From Hevea brasiliensis (taxonomy: Eukaryota; Streptophyta; Magnoliopsida; Malpighiales; Euphorbiaceae), in the NCBI RefSeq assembly GCF_030052815.1, contig NC_079505.1, positions 17,117,064 through 17,181,063 on the forward strand: DNA of 64,000 nucleotides, given 5' to 3'. Positions 47,686 to 60,100 of this stretch are shown one piece after another. Position 1 is the first letter of the stretch, and every line of letters starts with the position of its first letter. The translations under genes and the position numbers were made by a program. Under the pieces are notes generated by a model that was not told where the DNA came from, ran no database searches, and saw only the letters and a program-made list of their open reading frames with translations.

Positions 47686-48785
47686 GGAACATCCTATCTA
47701 AAGGACGTATGTCAAAGCTTAGTCTCGTGGCTGAATCAAAAGAGGTGTTTGATCAGGAGACCGGCTATTGACATCGGATAGATGTACAGCTCAGATGGGG
47801 TGACTATGACTCCCATGAAGATGAGAGACATCGTCACCGATGTTACCACTCAAACCGACTACCGTCGAACACCCAATGTGGAGGAAAGACGCCGAAACAC
47901 CCAATGTGGTAAGAAGCGAATAAACTCGGATGAGCGACTCGAGACCGCACGATCAAGCTCCGCAATCCAGACGGTCAATTGATCCAGCTTCTCACCGTCA
48001 TCGACAAGGTTATTCGATCACCGGATCGTAAATTTTCGGTGAGTAAAAAGGTCCATCTGAAAGGGATCAAAAGCCACGCCTTAGCCTAATTATCACGAAC
48101 AGCTTAAAACAAGTAAGAAGGAAGAGAGGAGAATCGATGAAGGAAATGTCTCATGTCGTGGGTATATATAGGGGAAAACGAGCATTTATTGCTAGCGTAA
48201 ACGGCTGACGCCGAATCGAGGGACAATTAATGCTTTGACCGCACTGACCAAGAAGGGAAAAGATCGGAATAGTAGATCGGAAGGTGGGAGACCAGCATGA
48301 AAGGTCGGAAAGAACATGTGAAAGAGATCAGAAAGAGGAGGGATCGGTAGGCAAAAAGAATAAGACAAATCCCAATAAACCGTCGTCAGAATCAGAGCCG
48401 AGGTAGTTAAGGCGTTGCAAACGAGATCTCCACCGCAGACGCCTAAGAATCGCCCGCACGCCGACAGTGCCGTGGTATGTCATGACACCTCAGATATTCC
48501 AATCTCCACCGTTGATCCCACTTGTAAGGACAAACCCGGAACCCTTAGATCAAGAGAGAAGACGACAATACCAGCGTCTTTCGCTCTTAGCCCTCAGATC
48601 GTTCCGGACAAGGAAATTTGGACCGTCAGATGGAAAGAAGAAAAGGACAAATATTATGAAGAGTGATCTCAACCATTCATTTTGATTCTCTTTAATTCCT
48701 GAACCTCCGATCATGTCCTTCGAAATCTTGACCCTCCATCTCCCTCAAAATAAATCCTGACCCTTCACGAAGAGCACCCGATCCC

Positions 48786-48793
48786 TATAAATA
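48786..48793 (+). promoter_or_regulatory. TATA box of the sense promoter, 3' LTR copy
   Basis: TATAAATA in the same context as 30883-30890. From here it would drive transcription out of the element toward the Copia LTR remnant and beyond. Confidence 0.55.
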
Positions 48794-49836
48794 CCTGCAT
48801 AAAAACTGTTCAAGGGACGGACGGAAAAATAGACAAGAGGCTGTTATTATAGCAGAGGAACTCTGAAAGTTCATTTAGTTTGTTACTCTGCTACTTAGAA
48901 GTGTCGATTAAAAAGACTTTTGAAACTAGTTTTCTGAAGTGTTTTCTTGAAGAGATTCTGAATACTGGAACTCTACATTTCAGCTTTGTTCATTATCCGG
49001 TCATACTCTCACTTTCTCGCTTTATCATCTCTGCTTTCACCGCCCAAGCTCAACTTCATATCACTCGGTTCTTTCTATCTTGATCTGATCGCATTTTAGC
49101 TAAGTACCCTCTAGTTCACGAAGAACACCACCCTCAGGCCAATCAATCCGTTGCCTTATCACCATTCGACACCCCATTGTTATTTCAATAAAATTGGCTC
49201 TCATGTAAGAGCTCGCTTTATTAAGTGCCTATATTTACTTTCCGCATTTTCTTTGTTCTTCTTACATCTGTGACTTTCTTCAAGATTACTTTTGCACAAA
49301 CGATCCCTAAAGAATGACACTCCCAAATCATCTCTTTAGTGATCAGTTCATTTTTATTAATCTTTATCATTTCTGAAAGCAAGTTTTCTAACTCCTAGTA
49401 GTATGTAAATGGTTGGGTAAACGTAGGTAACTGCAACTTAGAGGTCTCTTTTAAAAGAAAAAATATGAATAACACGTCAGGAAGATAGCCAAACTATTAG
49501 GCTGACGTAAACAGCAATTCGACAAGATGTCATAAAGCGAAATAGAACCAAAGTAAACAAAACAGAATAGATCGGATGTTAATAGATATTGGTAAAATGA
49601 CTACATGAAAAGGTCAGTGAATCAAGTCTAGTGTTCCCCGTTCAGCCACAGTGGTATCCGTAAACCTTATCCCCAAAGATTTTTGAATGCCAGAATTCTT
49701 AGTTTTAGGTTCTTAGGACCCGTAGCTGTGGTTAAATTTTTAAAGGTCGGAAAAGTCTTTGTCCGAGTCCCGTCAAAATAGAAGAGGTCGGAAGAGTCCT
49801 TATCCTATCCTTGCCTAAAAGTTTTAAATCAACAGT

Positions 49837-50165
49837 TAAAGGAGATCAGAGGAGAGTTCTTATCTGGTCTCCAACCCGAAATCCCAATAAAAGAAGATCG
49901 GAGGAGAGTTCTTATCCGGTCTCCAATCCAAAAATCTCAATACTCTTAAAGGAGATCGGAGGAGGGTTCTTATCCGGTTTCCAATCCAAAATTTTGATGA
50001 ACCATTAAAGGAGATCGGAGGAGAGTTATTATCCGATCTCCGATCCAAAATTTTTAATACATATTTAAAGGGATCGGAGGAGAGTTCTTATCCGGTCTCC
50101 AATTCAAAACCCCAATAAATATTCAAAAGAGATCGGAGAAGAGTTCTTATCCGATCTCCAAATCA
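49837..50165. repeat. GATCGG array 2 (3' LTR)
   Basis: Same six-unit array as 31925-32262, with a few substitutions such as 'gagttatta' for 'gagttctta'. Confidence 0.85.
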
Positions 50166-50575
50166 AATTTTAATAAATATGCAGAATAATCTCGCAAACA
50201 AAAGACATAACTCAACTTCAACTCACTAAGGTTGTCTCATTTACTTATGTATCTGGGTAATCCAAATGGTGAGAAAGCAAATATTCCCCTATATCAGAAG
50301 GGTAACATATTCATTCGAGCCTTCCTAACTATCAAATTTGAAAGTGTAAAGTTAAATCTACTTACCCTTGTTAAGGGACGAGGTGAGGTGCCTAACACCT
50401 TCCCCACCCGTTTACGGACCCCGAACCAAGAATCTCTGTCTTGAAGTGGTTTCATTTTTAATTTATTTCCCCAAATGGTTTTCTTTAGTTTCCCTCAAAA
50501 CTAAGGTGGCGACTCCTCACTCTTTCCCACTTCGGTGAGTGATCGTCCAGGCGACCGCAAAATCCCATTGCGACA

Positions 50576-50964
50576 TAAGGCACATACATAAATAGCACAA
50601 TCACACAATATAAAAAAGAGAAGAAGAATAACATAGGATTTAACGTGGTTCTACCGTAAGGTCTATATCCATAGGCAAGACAAAAAAAAAATTTCACTAT
50701 GATGAAAAAAAAAAGGGCAAGATACAATCACTCAGAACTTTCAAACTCTAATCCCAATGTGTTTCTCAAATATCTCACAACTCTACCGCAAGGGAAGAAT
50801 ATTATAATATTTATACCGGTCCATACCGCCGGGGCGTTGCCCCCACACCCTCACAGATCTCACTTTTTATCCCAATCGGGTCGCAGCGCAAAATTTTCCG
50901 TTCTGATTGCAATTCGAGTCTATAAAATATATCTAAAATTCAAGCCACATAAAAAAAAATAATA
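50576..50964 (-). repeat. Copia 5' LTR remnant
   Basis: It is homologous to 23622-23984 and begins abruptly at 'taaggca' next to the Gypsy 3' LTR. The last ~28 bp of the LTR (minus sense) and the primer site are absent. The G+C-rich piece 'ccgccggggcgttgccccc' is an insertion or variant relative to the other LTR. Confidence 0.75.
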
Positions 50965-50971
50965 GTGAAAT

Positions 50972-52897
50972 TTAAATTTTCATTTAATTGTTAACTCCTG
51001 ATTATTCTTCAATCACTTTCCAATATCACCAAATTATTAAAGAAATTAATACTTCAAAAGTAAAAAATAGGTCATGGATCAGTTTTAATTGTCTCGACAT
51101 TTAAAATGTCAAATTTAATTTTTTATTATTATTATTATTATTATTTGATTAATTGATATGTATTTAAATTTTCATTATTATCATTGAAAGAATTTGAGCA
51201 CGAATCATGTATGTGAGTCAACTAGACTCTATTCTTTAAGGAACCAAAATTAAATAACTGCATGGCTTACGTTGCATGCAAAACCAAAAGGTTGCACCGT
51301 TTCTTAATTGTAACTAAAAGTACATAAAAGGCCAAATGGCCATTTCCTTGTTGATGTACCAAGTGTTACAAAACAGAAAATATTTTCCCTTGTAAAATAT
51401 ACCAAAGTCAAAAAAAAAAAATTACATAGTGAAACAGTTATTCTATATAAAATATTCTACATGAAATGATATCCCAATAATGAATGAACGTATATGTATA
51501 AGTGGGTCTACATATATACATTAGTTGGTCTCAAAAATTCATTACCATATTGCAGTTTTTTGTTTTTAGAAAAATAGTTACATTTTTGTTTTTAGAAACA
51601 TAGTAACTACAATTGTATATGCATGCCAATTGTATATGTATACTGGTTTATTATTTCATGTCAAATGTTGATATGAAATAGCTCCTTTATTATATAATCT
51701 TCCCAAAAAAGAGGGAAGAAGAAAAAGAGCAAAGCATTTTACTTGGATTTTCATTCTTCAAAGTATACTCATTTCAACGATGTGAGTAAGAACAATTAAT
51801 TTCTGCAAATAAAATTACAGATTAATCTATATAGTTCACTATAAGCATATGATCACATGATAAACTAACAAAAATATGGAGGAGATATAAACTTTCTTCA
51901 ATTATGATGAACTAAATGGCCCAATGAACTGCTTAAAATGGATATTTAACGGAAGTATGAAACCTTATTACAAATGAGATCAATAGGATCATTTTCAAGG
52001 CTACGAGACTACAAGTTGGTCCTCCAGATTCTCCCACATTGAATGTAAAGTGTTTGTGTGCATAGATTATATAGAAAATAAGGACTCTATTAAAATTTTC
52101 ATCATTTTGACAGTGATCCATTTCTGTCATTAAGCCATGTGCATATGTATTCTATCTATTGATTAAAAAAAAATAAAAAGCCGCTAAGTAAAAACAAGAG
52201 AGAGCTAAGTATCCCGATGCAGCCCTGATTGAAGTCTACAAGTGAGTTGAACGTACTCAGAAACTGATCCTTATTGATCTCACATTAAATATAAAGTATG
52301 AGTGTGAATAATATAAAAATAATAACTCTATTAAAATTATCATAGTTTTAACAGCGATCTATTCCTATGCCAACGTTATATCTATTGACTCAAAAAAAAA
52401 TATATAAGTTTAAACTAAAGAAGAAGAAAGTGTTACTGGTTAAGACATCCGTTAAAACCGGAACTCCTACCCATCACAGCAAGCTCAAAAATTTTTGCAT
52501 AGCCCTCAAACTAGACTACCAGGCTCCCAGCATATTTCTTCATATAAAGTCATCAAGCTATTATATAACAAAATGCAAATCCAAATAGACTCACAGCGCA
52601 TGGGAATAAGGAGATAAATAAAATAGGAATCCAGAACAGGATAGAAAAGAAATCTGCATGAACATATATAATAGAATATCTGTAGTTGCCACCAACTATT
52701 TAAAACACAATTCCCAAGGAAATTAGACATGACAGCAACCAGAAGTAATGAAACTTAAAATCCAATCAGCAGTCATTCAAATTCATTGACTAGAATGGGC
52801 AACTGGTTCTGTTTAACGTTTTAGAAACTGCCAAGGTGAAGTTCTAAACCTTGTCTGCTTTGTTTCACAAATGTCAATCCAGCTTCAGCATCCAACT
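50972..52897. other. AT-rich intergenic DNA with a dispersed-repeat duplication
   Basis: No gene was seen. Two diverged copies of a ~140-bp segment lie at about 52010-52160 and 52262-52400. Shared text includes 'actctattaaaatt', 'cattaa/gaatgtaaa', and an end of 'atctattga' plus an A-run. This resembles degraded dispersed repeats. The part next to 52898 should include the 3' untranslated region of the Alfin-like gene. Confidence 0.5.
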
Positions 52898-55800
52898 TTA
52901 AACTCTAGCCCTTTTGCCACTGCAACCTGGGCATTTATACTGCTTGATATGCTCAGCCTTTGCAGGTGTAATCTTGACACATTTGCCATGGAACCATCTC
53001 TCACATACATCGCAGCAAATCCAGAATTCATCAGTGCCGTAGCTTTCACCACATGCGCCACAAGTTGCACCCTGTTCATCATCTTCATCTTCCTCTTCTC
53101 CACTGGCATCATCTTCCTTGGGTGGTTGAGACATCTTCACTGCCTTGGTCTGAGGTTCAGATTGCCGAGATTGCTTAAAGGACACATCCAAACAGCTAAA
53201 GATTAGACCTTGATGCATAAAGAATGGAACGAAAAAACTCATCACTTCTTTTACCATTTTCCCACTTGATTTGCTTTTGCTACTGTTGTTATGAGTTGCA
53301 GATTGTTCCTTGGGAAGCTTCACATTTCCTGACACAACTTCAAATATTGTTGGGACGTCATTTATCATCTGGAAAAGCCTCTTCCTGTAAATTAAATTCC
53401 AGCCACTATCAGAATGACATTCTTATTTTTGCACCGGCTTTCCTTATTATTGGTATAAACAAAATATGGTCAATCCTTCATATAGCACTAAAAAAGAATT
53501 ATAGAAGACAGGAATATGAGTAGAAGTCTCATCTTAACAAGAGTGAGTAGAATTAGAAGAAGACTGATATTAGAATGAGGCATCTAGCACCAGAAATCAT
53601 GTTAGTCAAAAAAGTTAAAACATGGCCAATCCAATTACGTAAGGTTGACCTCCCCCATTGAAGACAAGTTCAATGAAATCTCCTGGTTAAGCAAAACTAA
53701 TTATGCAGTCAATAACCACATTTACATGAGATTCAGTTGAGATGCACCAAATAAATACCATTTGCCAAATGGTTGGCTAGGGAGACAATGGTCTTGACTA
53801 AAACACCATCTCAATGGCCATGTCTTCCTAGTGCTTGTTTGTGCATACACAAGTTGCAGGGTATGCTGTTCGGATTGTCGTGAACAGTCTTAATGCCCAA
53901 GTTGCAGGGTATGTCTCATTCAGATTTTCATGAACAGCCTCAACACCTTAGTACTTGGATAAGTTTCACTTGCTGTCACTGGACTCATTATTAATACACA
54001 TAATTGTCATTAAACTTCAATTTTTTCACTTACAAATAATTAATTTTCTAACAAAGTCATTCCAAAATACCAACTTGTATCGAATATCGATATGAATTTT
54101 TGAAATGTATCACCTTTTTTTTTTATTTTATAGTTCTACTGGGTCAGCAACATCTTTTTTATATTCTCTATTCCAACCCCCTCTTCACTCTTTCTATTTC
54201 TCTATCCTCACTTTTATTTCTAAGCTAGCTTACACATCAAATTACGCCATTCTATTTTCATCATCTTATAATTACTAGCAAACCACCAAAAAATTTTAAA
54301 TTTATTCAACCTGCTAAATTTTTTAGACAACCAAACATAAGGGGGTAAAAGGAAATTTACCCAAAAAAAAATAAATAATATGTTTAACTCATGAAAACTA
54401 TAAAATAAATAAATAAATAAATCCAGCTGTATGCCAAGTCAACATTATGGCAAGAATTTGCTTGAAATTACGTTTTAATGATTTTATTGCTATGCAAATT
54501 AAAGTTAAATTATTTATTAGCGACAAATTGAAGTTCAAAACAAGTATATCAGTTGCAAGTTCAATGCCAATGAGTAAACTTTACCCCAATACTTGTATGG
54601 AAGTGCAAGGACTCTTGATAGCTAACTTAACAGTTTGAAGGGGAAAAAAAGATCATTCTTTTATTCAGATAGCATGCCTAGTGCAGATTTTAATTCAGTT
54701 AAAAGAAAGACGTAGCTTTCACCTAGGTTAAATAAATGCTCCCTAAAATCCCAAAAACTTTCCATACACCACTGTTTGGATAAGGAAGCTAGAAGATAAT
54801 AAAAATAATAGTAACAACAACAACACATATATTTTACAAAAGATATACTTGGAAAATGAACGAAGAAAACCAATTACACTGGGAAAAAGGAGTTTAAGCT
54901 GTGTAGAAGCAACCTTCACAAAAAAGAATAAGAAAAAAAAAATCTGTAAAGGTTGCAACTTGCAATCAAGAAAGCCTTTAACAAGTTTTGAACAGCCAAA
55001 ACATGAATCGTTATTTATGAAAATTATCCTTCCAAAGCATAACATATAAAGATTTTTTTAATGTTCCCATCCAAATTATCAACTTCCAAATAAAAGCTCT
55101 CTAGTCTCTACAAGATAGAGAATACTGAATCATATTTATTTATATAAAAAGAAAAGAGAAGAACTTTTATAGGTAAAGAAAGAGATAACATAGAGAATAA
55201 AGTACCCTCATATGAAACTCAAGACACAACTACAAACAAGAACATAAAGAATAAACTAAAAAGTACCACCCTCTAATCTAATCAAGTTGAATAACTCCTG
55301 AATCCAGAAGCATAAGCCCAAATAGAAGCAATATTGAATTATATTACAAAATCACTACAATAATATATTCAAAGCTAATGAATATTATTCATATAAATCT
55401 ACAATACAAAGAGACACATTCAAAGCTACCAAAAAGGGAAAATCATTTAGAAGAGATAAATGACTGACAAGGTTATTGTTAAAAGCCCATAACACATGGA
55501 TAACATAAAAAAATAAATAAAAAATCTGAGGCCACCAACAGTTAGATGCACAAAAGTCAACTATCAACACACAGCTGCACAGATACAATATATGCATTTA
55601 TGTGTCCAATTATCTATATTTTCTTCCTTATAATTAATGTAGTATTCAGGCAATTGTGATTCATACTTCTCAAACTATTTGACAGTTATTAAGTAATCTT
55701 TTAGTTTCTAATAAAAACATATCACTACACTGTCAGTAGCAAAGCAAATCAAAGTATAATTGTGTACTTTACTTAAATCAATAGAAAAGGTTTGTTAAAG

Positions 55801-58800
55801 GAAAAATCAAGACGACATAATGGTTGATTGCTTATTATGATGAAGAAAATTTGCAGCAATCTCGAACAAAAGAACTCTAAGCCCTTATATTTCCAGTTAA
55901 TGAATCAAAAAGAATCATGGGAAATACTTGCACTTAGGAGAGAAGCCTATCACGGACCAAGTTCAAAGAAGACTCATTGAGACAATAGCAGAACTTTGAA
56001 GGCTTAAAAAGGCAAAGGATGGCAGAGCATACAGTAGCTCACAACCATAGCAGAAAATATGAATCAGCCTTTTTTCTGTTATGCCTTTACACTATTTAAT
56101 GCAGGTGCTTCCCCAGTCAAATTTCTTATAGACCAATTGTCAACACCTACTGTCATATGGTCTCCAGTCCCCAACAATGATTATTGACAGAGAACAACTA
56201 TTTTCTTTCATATCTTCATACTATTTCATGACAGTTCTTCCCCAGTTAAATGTCTTAGAACAATTGTGAATAGGCCTCCTAATGTAAGGTTCCCAACAAC
56301 TGATTATTGAATATTATATCCTCATAAAAGAAGGAAATAAATGAAAATCCTATTCTTCTTCTCTTGATATAACATATTACAATGAATTAAGTTTTGACAC
56401 CATATCTTCAACATCATGGAAATATAGAGCCATTGCATCGTATAACATAGCATTTTAGTTGGCAAAATTATTAACTGAATTTAACCCTACAATGAGAGCA
56501 AGTTCACCCAAAATCTAAGATTATACATTCAAAACTCAAGAAACTAGTCTAAGAACTATAAATGTAGAGAGATGAGAATAAAAAGGACACAAGAGTGATT
56601 TGCAATAAATTATGGCAAGACCAGGAGATCATAGCAGCAGGGAACATTGTGGAAAACAGCAACTTATATGTTATACTTGACAAGAATAATTACCCATACC
56701 TTTCATTCTTACCAAACCCAAAGCGCGCACCAAAATAAAATGCTACTGCAAGCAACCAAGAATCGCTGTGAACTGCAACAAGTGATAACCAGTCCTTCTC
56801 TTGCATTCCATCTCTAGCAAAATTTATACCCAGAGCTGGCTCAGGAAGCTCAGGAGGCACCTCTTCCACAGGCAGATTAACTTCCCAGGTCTCATTTGGA
56901 AGTCCATATAGACACAGGTTCTCCTTTTCTATGATAACACAATCAAATAACACATTTTATATACCTAAAAAATATCTCAAATTCTTAACAGAATAACTGA
57001 TATGACCACGTTCAGACTTGCAAGAACAGCCACATTCCATACTTGCTTAACTAGCGGAGAATGCATCAGCAGAGTAAAACGAACACTCACACGCACACAC
57101 ACATATCTTCTAACCAACAATTTGGTTGTAAGCTATAAACAACTGATATCTTAGATAAGCTTGTAAGAAAGGGATTAACCTTTAAATGATGATTGAACAC
57201 CAAGTACTTATCATTTCAGTTACTTTTATGACTCCAAATAAAAAGAGATATAATTACTAAAAAAATAATTTTTATTCAGTGTTATAATATTAAGAACTGA
57301 ATATATCCAAAAATTTGAGATTCATCTTCTTGAACTCATTACTTCAATAATTTCCCTAAGAACTGCCCAGCTTAAAGAATTAAAAGGCAACTATAAACAA
57401 TCAAAACCAATAATAATATTCCCAAGAAGTTATAGCCATCCCAGAATAGCAAACTGACAAGTAAAATGGCAGAAGACTTTGACCATCTATAACATGGCAA
57501 CACTTGGAAACATGATTCACCTAGCATGTTTGCAATGAATACTTGAAATGGATTCATGTTAAGAATAGAACTACTATACTTGCACTCATTATACATAAAT
57601 CATTAGAAAAATACTATACTGGATCATGATTTGCAATAGCAAGCTCAAGTCACATCACAATCGCATACCCAAATTCGAGCAGTGCAAGGTGAAAAAGCTT
57701 GAATATGTGCAGGCATTTAAACATTTTTTAATTAAAAAAAACTGTAGAAAAATCTAATATAAAGTAACAGTAGTGAGTTGTTACCAACCACTTGTTCACC
57801 GGAACTCTTATAATCAACCAAATGTGATTTTACATGCATATACAATACAAAAAATTTAACTCAGTTCCACCTTCACTCAAAGCTCAAGTATCTTGGTTAT
57901 ACATATTGCAAAAGCTGGCCTATAAGAGTCAAACAAACATCAACACATCAAATAAAATATCTACTCCAAATAAAACCATATTTCATTTAAAAAGTATTAG
58001 AAAGAAAAAAAAAATCATAACAGTTAGAATTTAGATAACATATAAAAGCACATGACATGTATTATAGATAATGATACCACTAGTTCTCCTTTTGTTTCAA
58101 TGATAAGGGAAAATCTATAATTAAAAAGTAAATTATTCATATGCAAGGTAGTTAAAAGCATAAGGCGCACTCAAAGCGATGCATCACTCTATCGCTTAAA
58201 GCACAAAAAAAGAAAAAGCTTGCTTCATTGAAGGAAGCGCAAAATTATTTAAAAAATTAACTAATAATATAAAATGCTAAGAAAATACAATCCTCTATAT
58301 AAAATTTAAACCCTTAAGAAATCATCAAACATCCAAAAATTTTTGGCATTCAAATTCATAGTCATAACCTAGAGATCATCACTAGATTTCCCATCAAAGT
58401 CCTCAACACTTTCATCCTCATCTCCAAAATAAGATCAATTTCATCAAAATCTTCATCTAAATCTATCTCAAAATCTTCCAGTACTGGCCTTGAAGTTGAG
58501 ACTCTTTACACTGTGCGCTCTTTTTTTTTTTATGCGCTAACACAAAAAAGCCCACTTCACTAAATGCACTTCGTAAAAGCACTTTCCTATTTGTCACTGT
58601 TTTTTTACGCTTTAGTGACCGCTTTTTGCGCTTTTGACTGCACTATTAATGAAATATGAATTTCCTTTAATTCATCCATCAATTTGATAAGCAATGGCCC
58701 AATTAGGAAAACTCATCATTCTGGAATGGTAATTTTATTTATGCTACTTTGGACCCCTCCATTTTCTTAAAACGATGATGAGATCAAATTTCATGATACT

Positions 58801-59713
58801 TTTTAAGCTAATACTCAAGGCAATACATTGCAAAATAGTCAACATGACACATTTACTGAACCAATTCAGTAAAACAGATAGCCTAACAGTAGTTATTAAC
58901 AAGTCAACAAGTACAAAAAACCAATAGGCCATCTCAGTTCAAGGATCAAAACTTGAAATAACTGTCTACTTTCAACAAACCAAACTGGCAAAGATTATTG
59001 CAACCAGGAAAAAAAAAGAGTTGGGGGGGGGAAAGGGGGTGTGGTGTGCTAAAATCAAGTATTTTTTCCAATATTGCAGCCACGCACACTGCAGTTTCTG
59101 GGCATATCAAGATAAATGAGCTTGGGTAAATTCTCTTTCTCAAATAAGACATGTCTAGGGTTTAGACATTGAAAATAACGCATTGCTATTGTAACTCTGC
59201 TCTGTTAAAATCCAAATTACAAACTGCAAATAACAGATTTTCATTTTTTACAAACATGTTTCAAAACAACAAAATTATGAACTGTGAACAATGAAAAACA
59301 CTGGATAAAAAAAATACCCGCAAGCTTAATTATTCATTTTGGAGCCCACGTAGCACTGTTCATATACAGTGTGTTAAAATTCAAAACAATATAGTAACAC
59401 ACCCACGTACAATACCAAGTTCCAAAACAAAAGGATGACAGAAACCCACCTGGGTCGCACTGTTGGTAGAACTTCTCAACATCTGCAACAAAAAAAGAAA
59501 AAAAAAATTAAGAGAAAAGCTCCATTAAAGATGCGTGCGAAAAAAACAAAACCCAATTCAATATATATATAAAGAGATAAACTAAAAAGACATAGTAAAA
59601 ACAAGAAAAATCGAACCAGTGGTGAGAGCCCTGATCAAGCCATTGCGTCTGCCTCTGAAGTCGCTGAAAACTTCTTCAACGGTTCGAGGAATTGGGTGCG
59701 GTATTCCATCCAT
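52898..59713 (-). CDS. Alfin-like PHD-finger protein
   Basis: There are five exons on the minus strand: 59713-59617, 59482-59450, 56928-56700, 53384-53255 and 53173-52898. GT-AG borders and phases all agree, giving 765 nt and 254 residues, the usual family length. The N-terminal Alfin domain (residues ~1-140) begins [20 protein letters not shown] and includes [16 protein letters not shown] and [15 protein letters not shown] basic/Ser-rich spacer and an acidic stretch ([11 protein letters not shown]) precede the C-terminal PHD finger at ~201-247: CGAC...CCDVC...FHGKC...KCPGC, the C4HC3 zinc pattern, with the aromatic W of EFWICCDVC. Family knowledge: these nuclear proteins read H3K4me2/3 and work with Polycomb or other chromatin partners in stress and root responses. 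Introns 2 and 3 are long (2.5 and 3.3 kb). Intron 4 is 81 nt and in frame. Confidence 0.93.
53174..53254 (-). other. 81-nt in-frame intron 4 of the Alfin-like gene
   Basis: The donor is ATG|GTAAAAG and the acceptor is TTTAAG|CAATC. Its length is divisible by three and it has no stop. Retention would add 27 residues, mostly hydrophobic (FFVPFF, GLIFSCL), between the spacer and the acidic stretch. Confidence 0.75.
53385..56699 (-). other. intron 3 of the Alfin-like gene
   Basis: It is 3315 bp, donor GAAAG|GTATGG and acceptor TTTACAG|GAAG. No nested gene or clear complete mobile element was recognised. It contains two copies of a short 'gttgcagggtatg' segment about 70 bp apart near 53860-53920. 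Confidence 0.7.
56929..59449 (-). other. intron 2 of the Alfin-like gene
   Basis: It is 2521 bp, donor CCCAG|GTGGG and acceptor ATCATAG|AAAAGG. It holds a foldback repeat at about 58149-58645. No reading frame of interest was seen. Confidence 0.7.
58149..58645. repeat. GCGC-rich foldback repeat in intron 2
   Basis: The left end 'gtTAAAAGCataAGGCGC' faces the right end 'AGCGcttttgac' in imperfect inverted fashion. Several 'aaagcg', 'gcgctt' and 'tgcgct' words lie near both ends. Such ends occur in non-autonomous DNA transposons, but a target duplication was not found. Confidence 0.4.
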
Positions 59714-60100
59714 CCTCTTTCTTTCTCCTCTTCAAAATCAAACCAATTTTCAATCTCTTCCTTGTTTCTCTCTCACAGTCTCTCCCTATACAATGATTAT
59801 TATAACAAGAGATATCTATCAGAATGTAAATTTGATAATATATATATATATAAATGGAAATGATGATGCTTGTGGATGGGTGTTAATTGCAAGAAAAATG
59901 GAAATAATTGGGGTTGCTAGGTGTGTTGCAGGAATTTATGAACCAAAAACAGAAAGTACGAAAGAGAGCGAAAGAACCGAATTAGGGTTTGCTGTTTGTT
60001 TTTATTTTTTTTCTATTTTTTTCTGATTGGAGAAAAGGAAAAAAAGAAGAGAGGAAAGGCGAGAAAGTCCTCTTTATCGTCATTGTTATTATCTATCAAT
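59714..60100 (-). promoter_or_regulatory. 5' untranslated region and proximal promoter of the Alfin-like gene
   Basis: The stretch upstream of the start codon is rich in GA (minus 'gagagaaacaagg', 'aagaggagaaagaaagagg'), typical of plant 5' leaders, with a short TA run near 59838-59852. No unique TATA box can be chosen. Confidence 0.5.

Larger units (their letters stand above)
28742..50575 (+). mobile_element. giant Ty3/Gypsy retrotransposon of Tat/Ogre type
   Basis: Layout: truncated 5' LTR 28742-32663, primer site, ORF1, gag-pro, intron, RT-RNase H-aRNase H-integrase, tandem-repeat 3' region, polypurine tract, 3' LTR 44616-50575. The internal domain is 11,952 bp, so with two full LTRs it would be about 23.9 kb. 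LTR ends are TGTCG...CGACA. An extra ORF before gag, a second RNase H, an intron before RT and great length are known traits of the Tat/Ogre lineages. All ORFs are broken, so it is non-autonomous. It lies inside the Copia element. Confidence 0.88.
44616..50575 (+). repeat. 3' LTR of the Tat/Ogre-like element (full length)
   Basis: It is 5960 bp, beginning TGTCGACAGC and ending CATTGCGACA. From 46695 onward it matches the 5' LTR. It contains many GATCGG words, two repeat arrays, a sense TATA box and a gene on the opposite strand. Confidence 0.9.
23594..50964 (-). mobile_element. Ty1/Copia retrotransposon (probably Tork lineage), split by nested insertions
   Basis: The two LTR remnants (23594-23984 and 50576-50964) are clearly homologous, and the minus-strand polyprotein lies next to the left one. 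The heptamer GTGAAAT flanks both outer ends (23588-23594 and 50965-50971) and probably contains the target duplication, though the last base or two of each LTR is ambiguous. A solo LTR (24774-25640) and a 21.8-kb Gypsy element (28742-50575) sit inside. The Copia primer site, leader, Gag N-terminus and last ~28 bp of the 5' LTR are missing at the Gypsy junctions, so a deletion accompanied or followed the insertion. Confidence 0.75.

Noticed and set aside
28742..50575. Endogenous pararetrovirus
   Set aside because: Long LTRs, integrase and polypurine tract/primer site architecture are those of a Gypsy retrotransposon. No movement or coat protein was seen.
59619..60026. Plus-strand 135-residue frame opposite exon 1 of the Alfin-like gene
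   Set aside because: Its first part is the reverse of exon 1 and the rest is 5' leader. No family resemblance.
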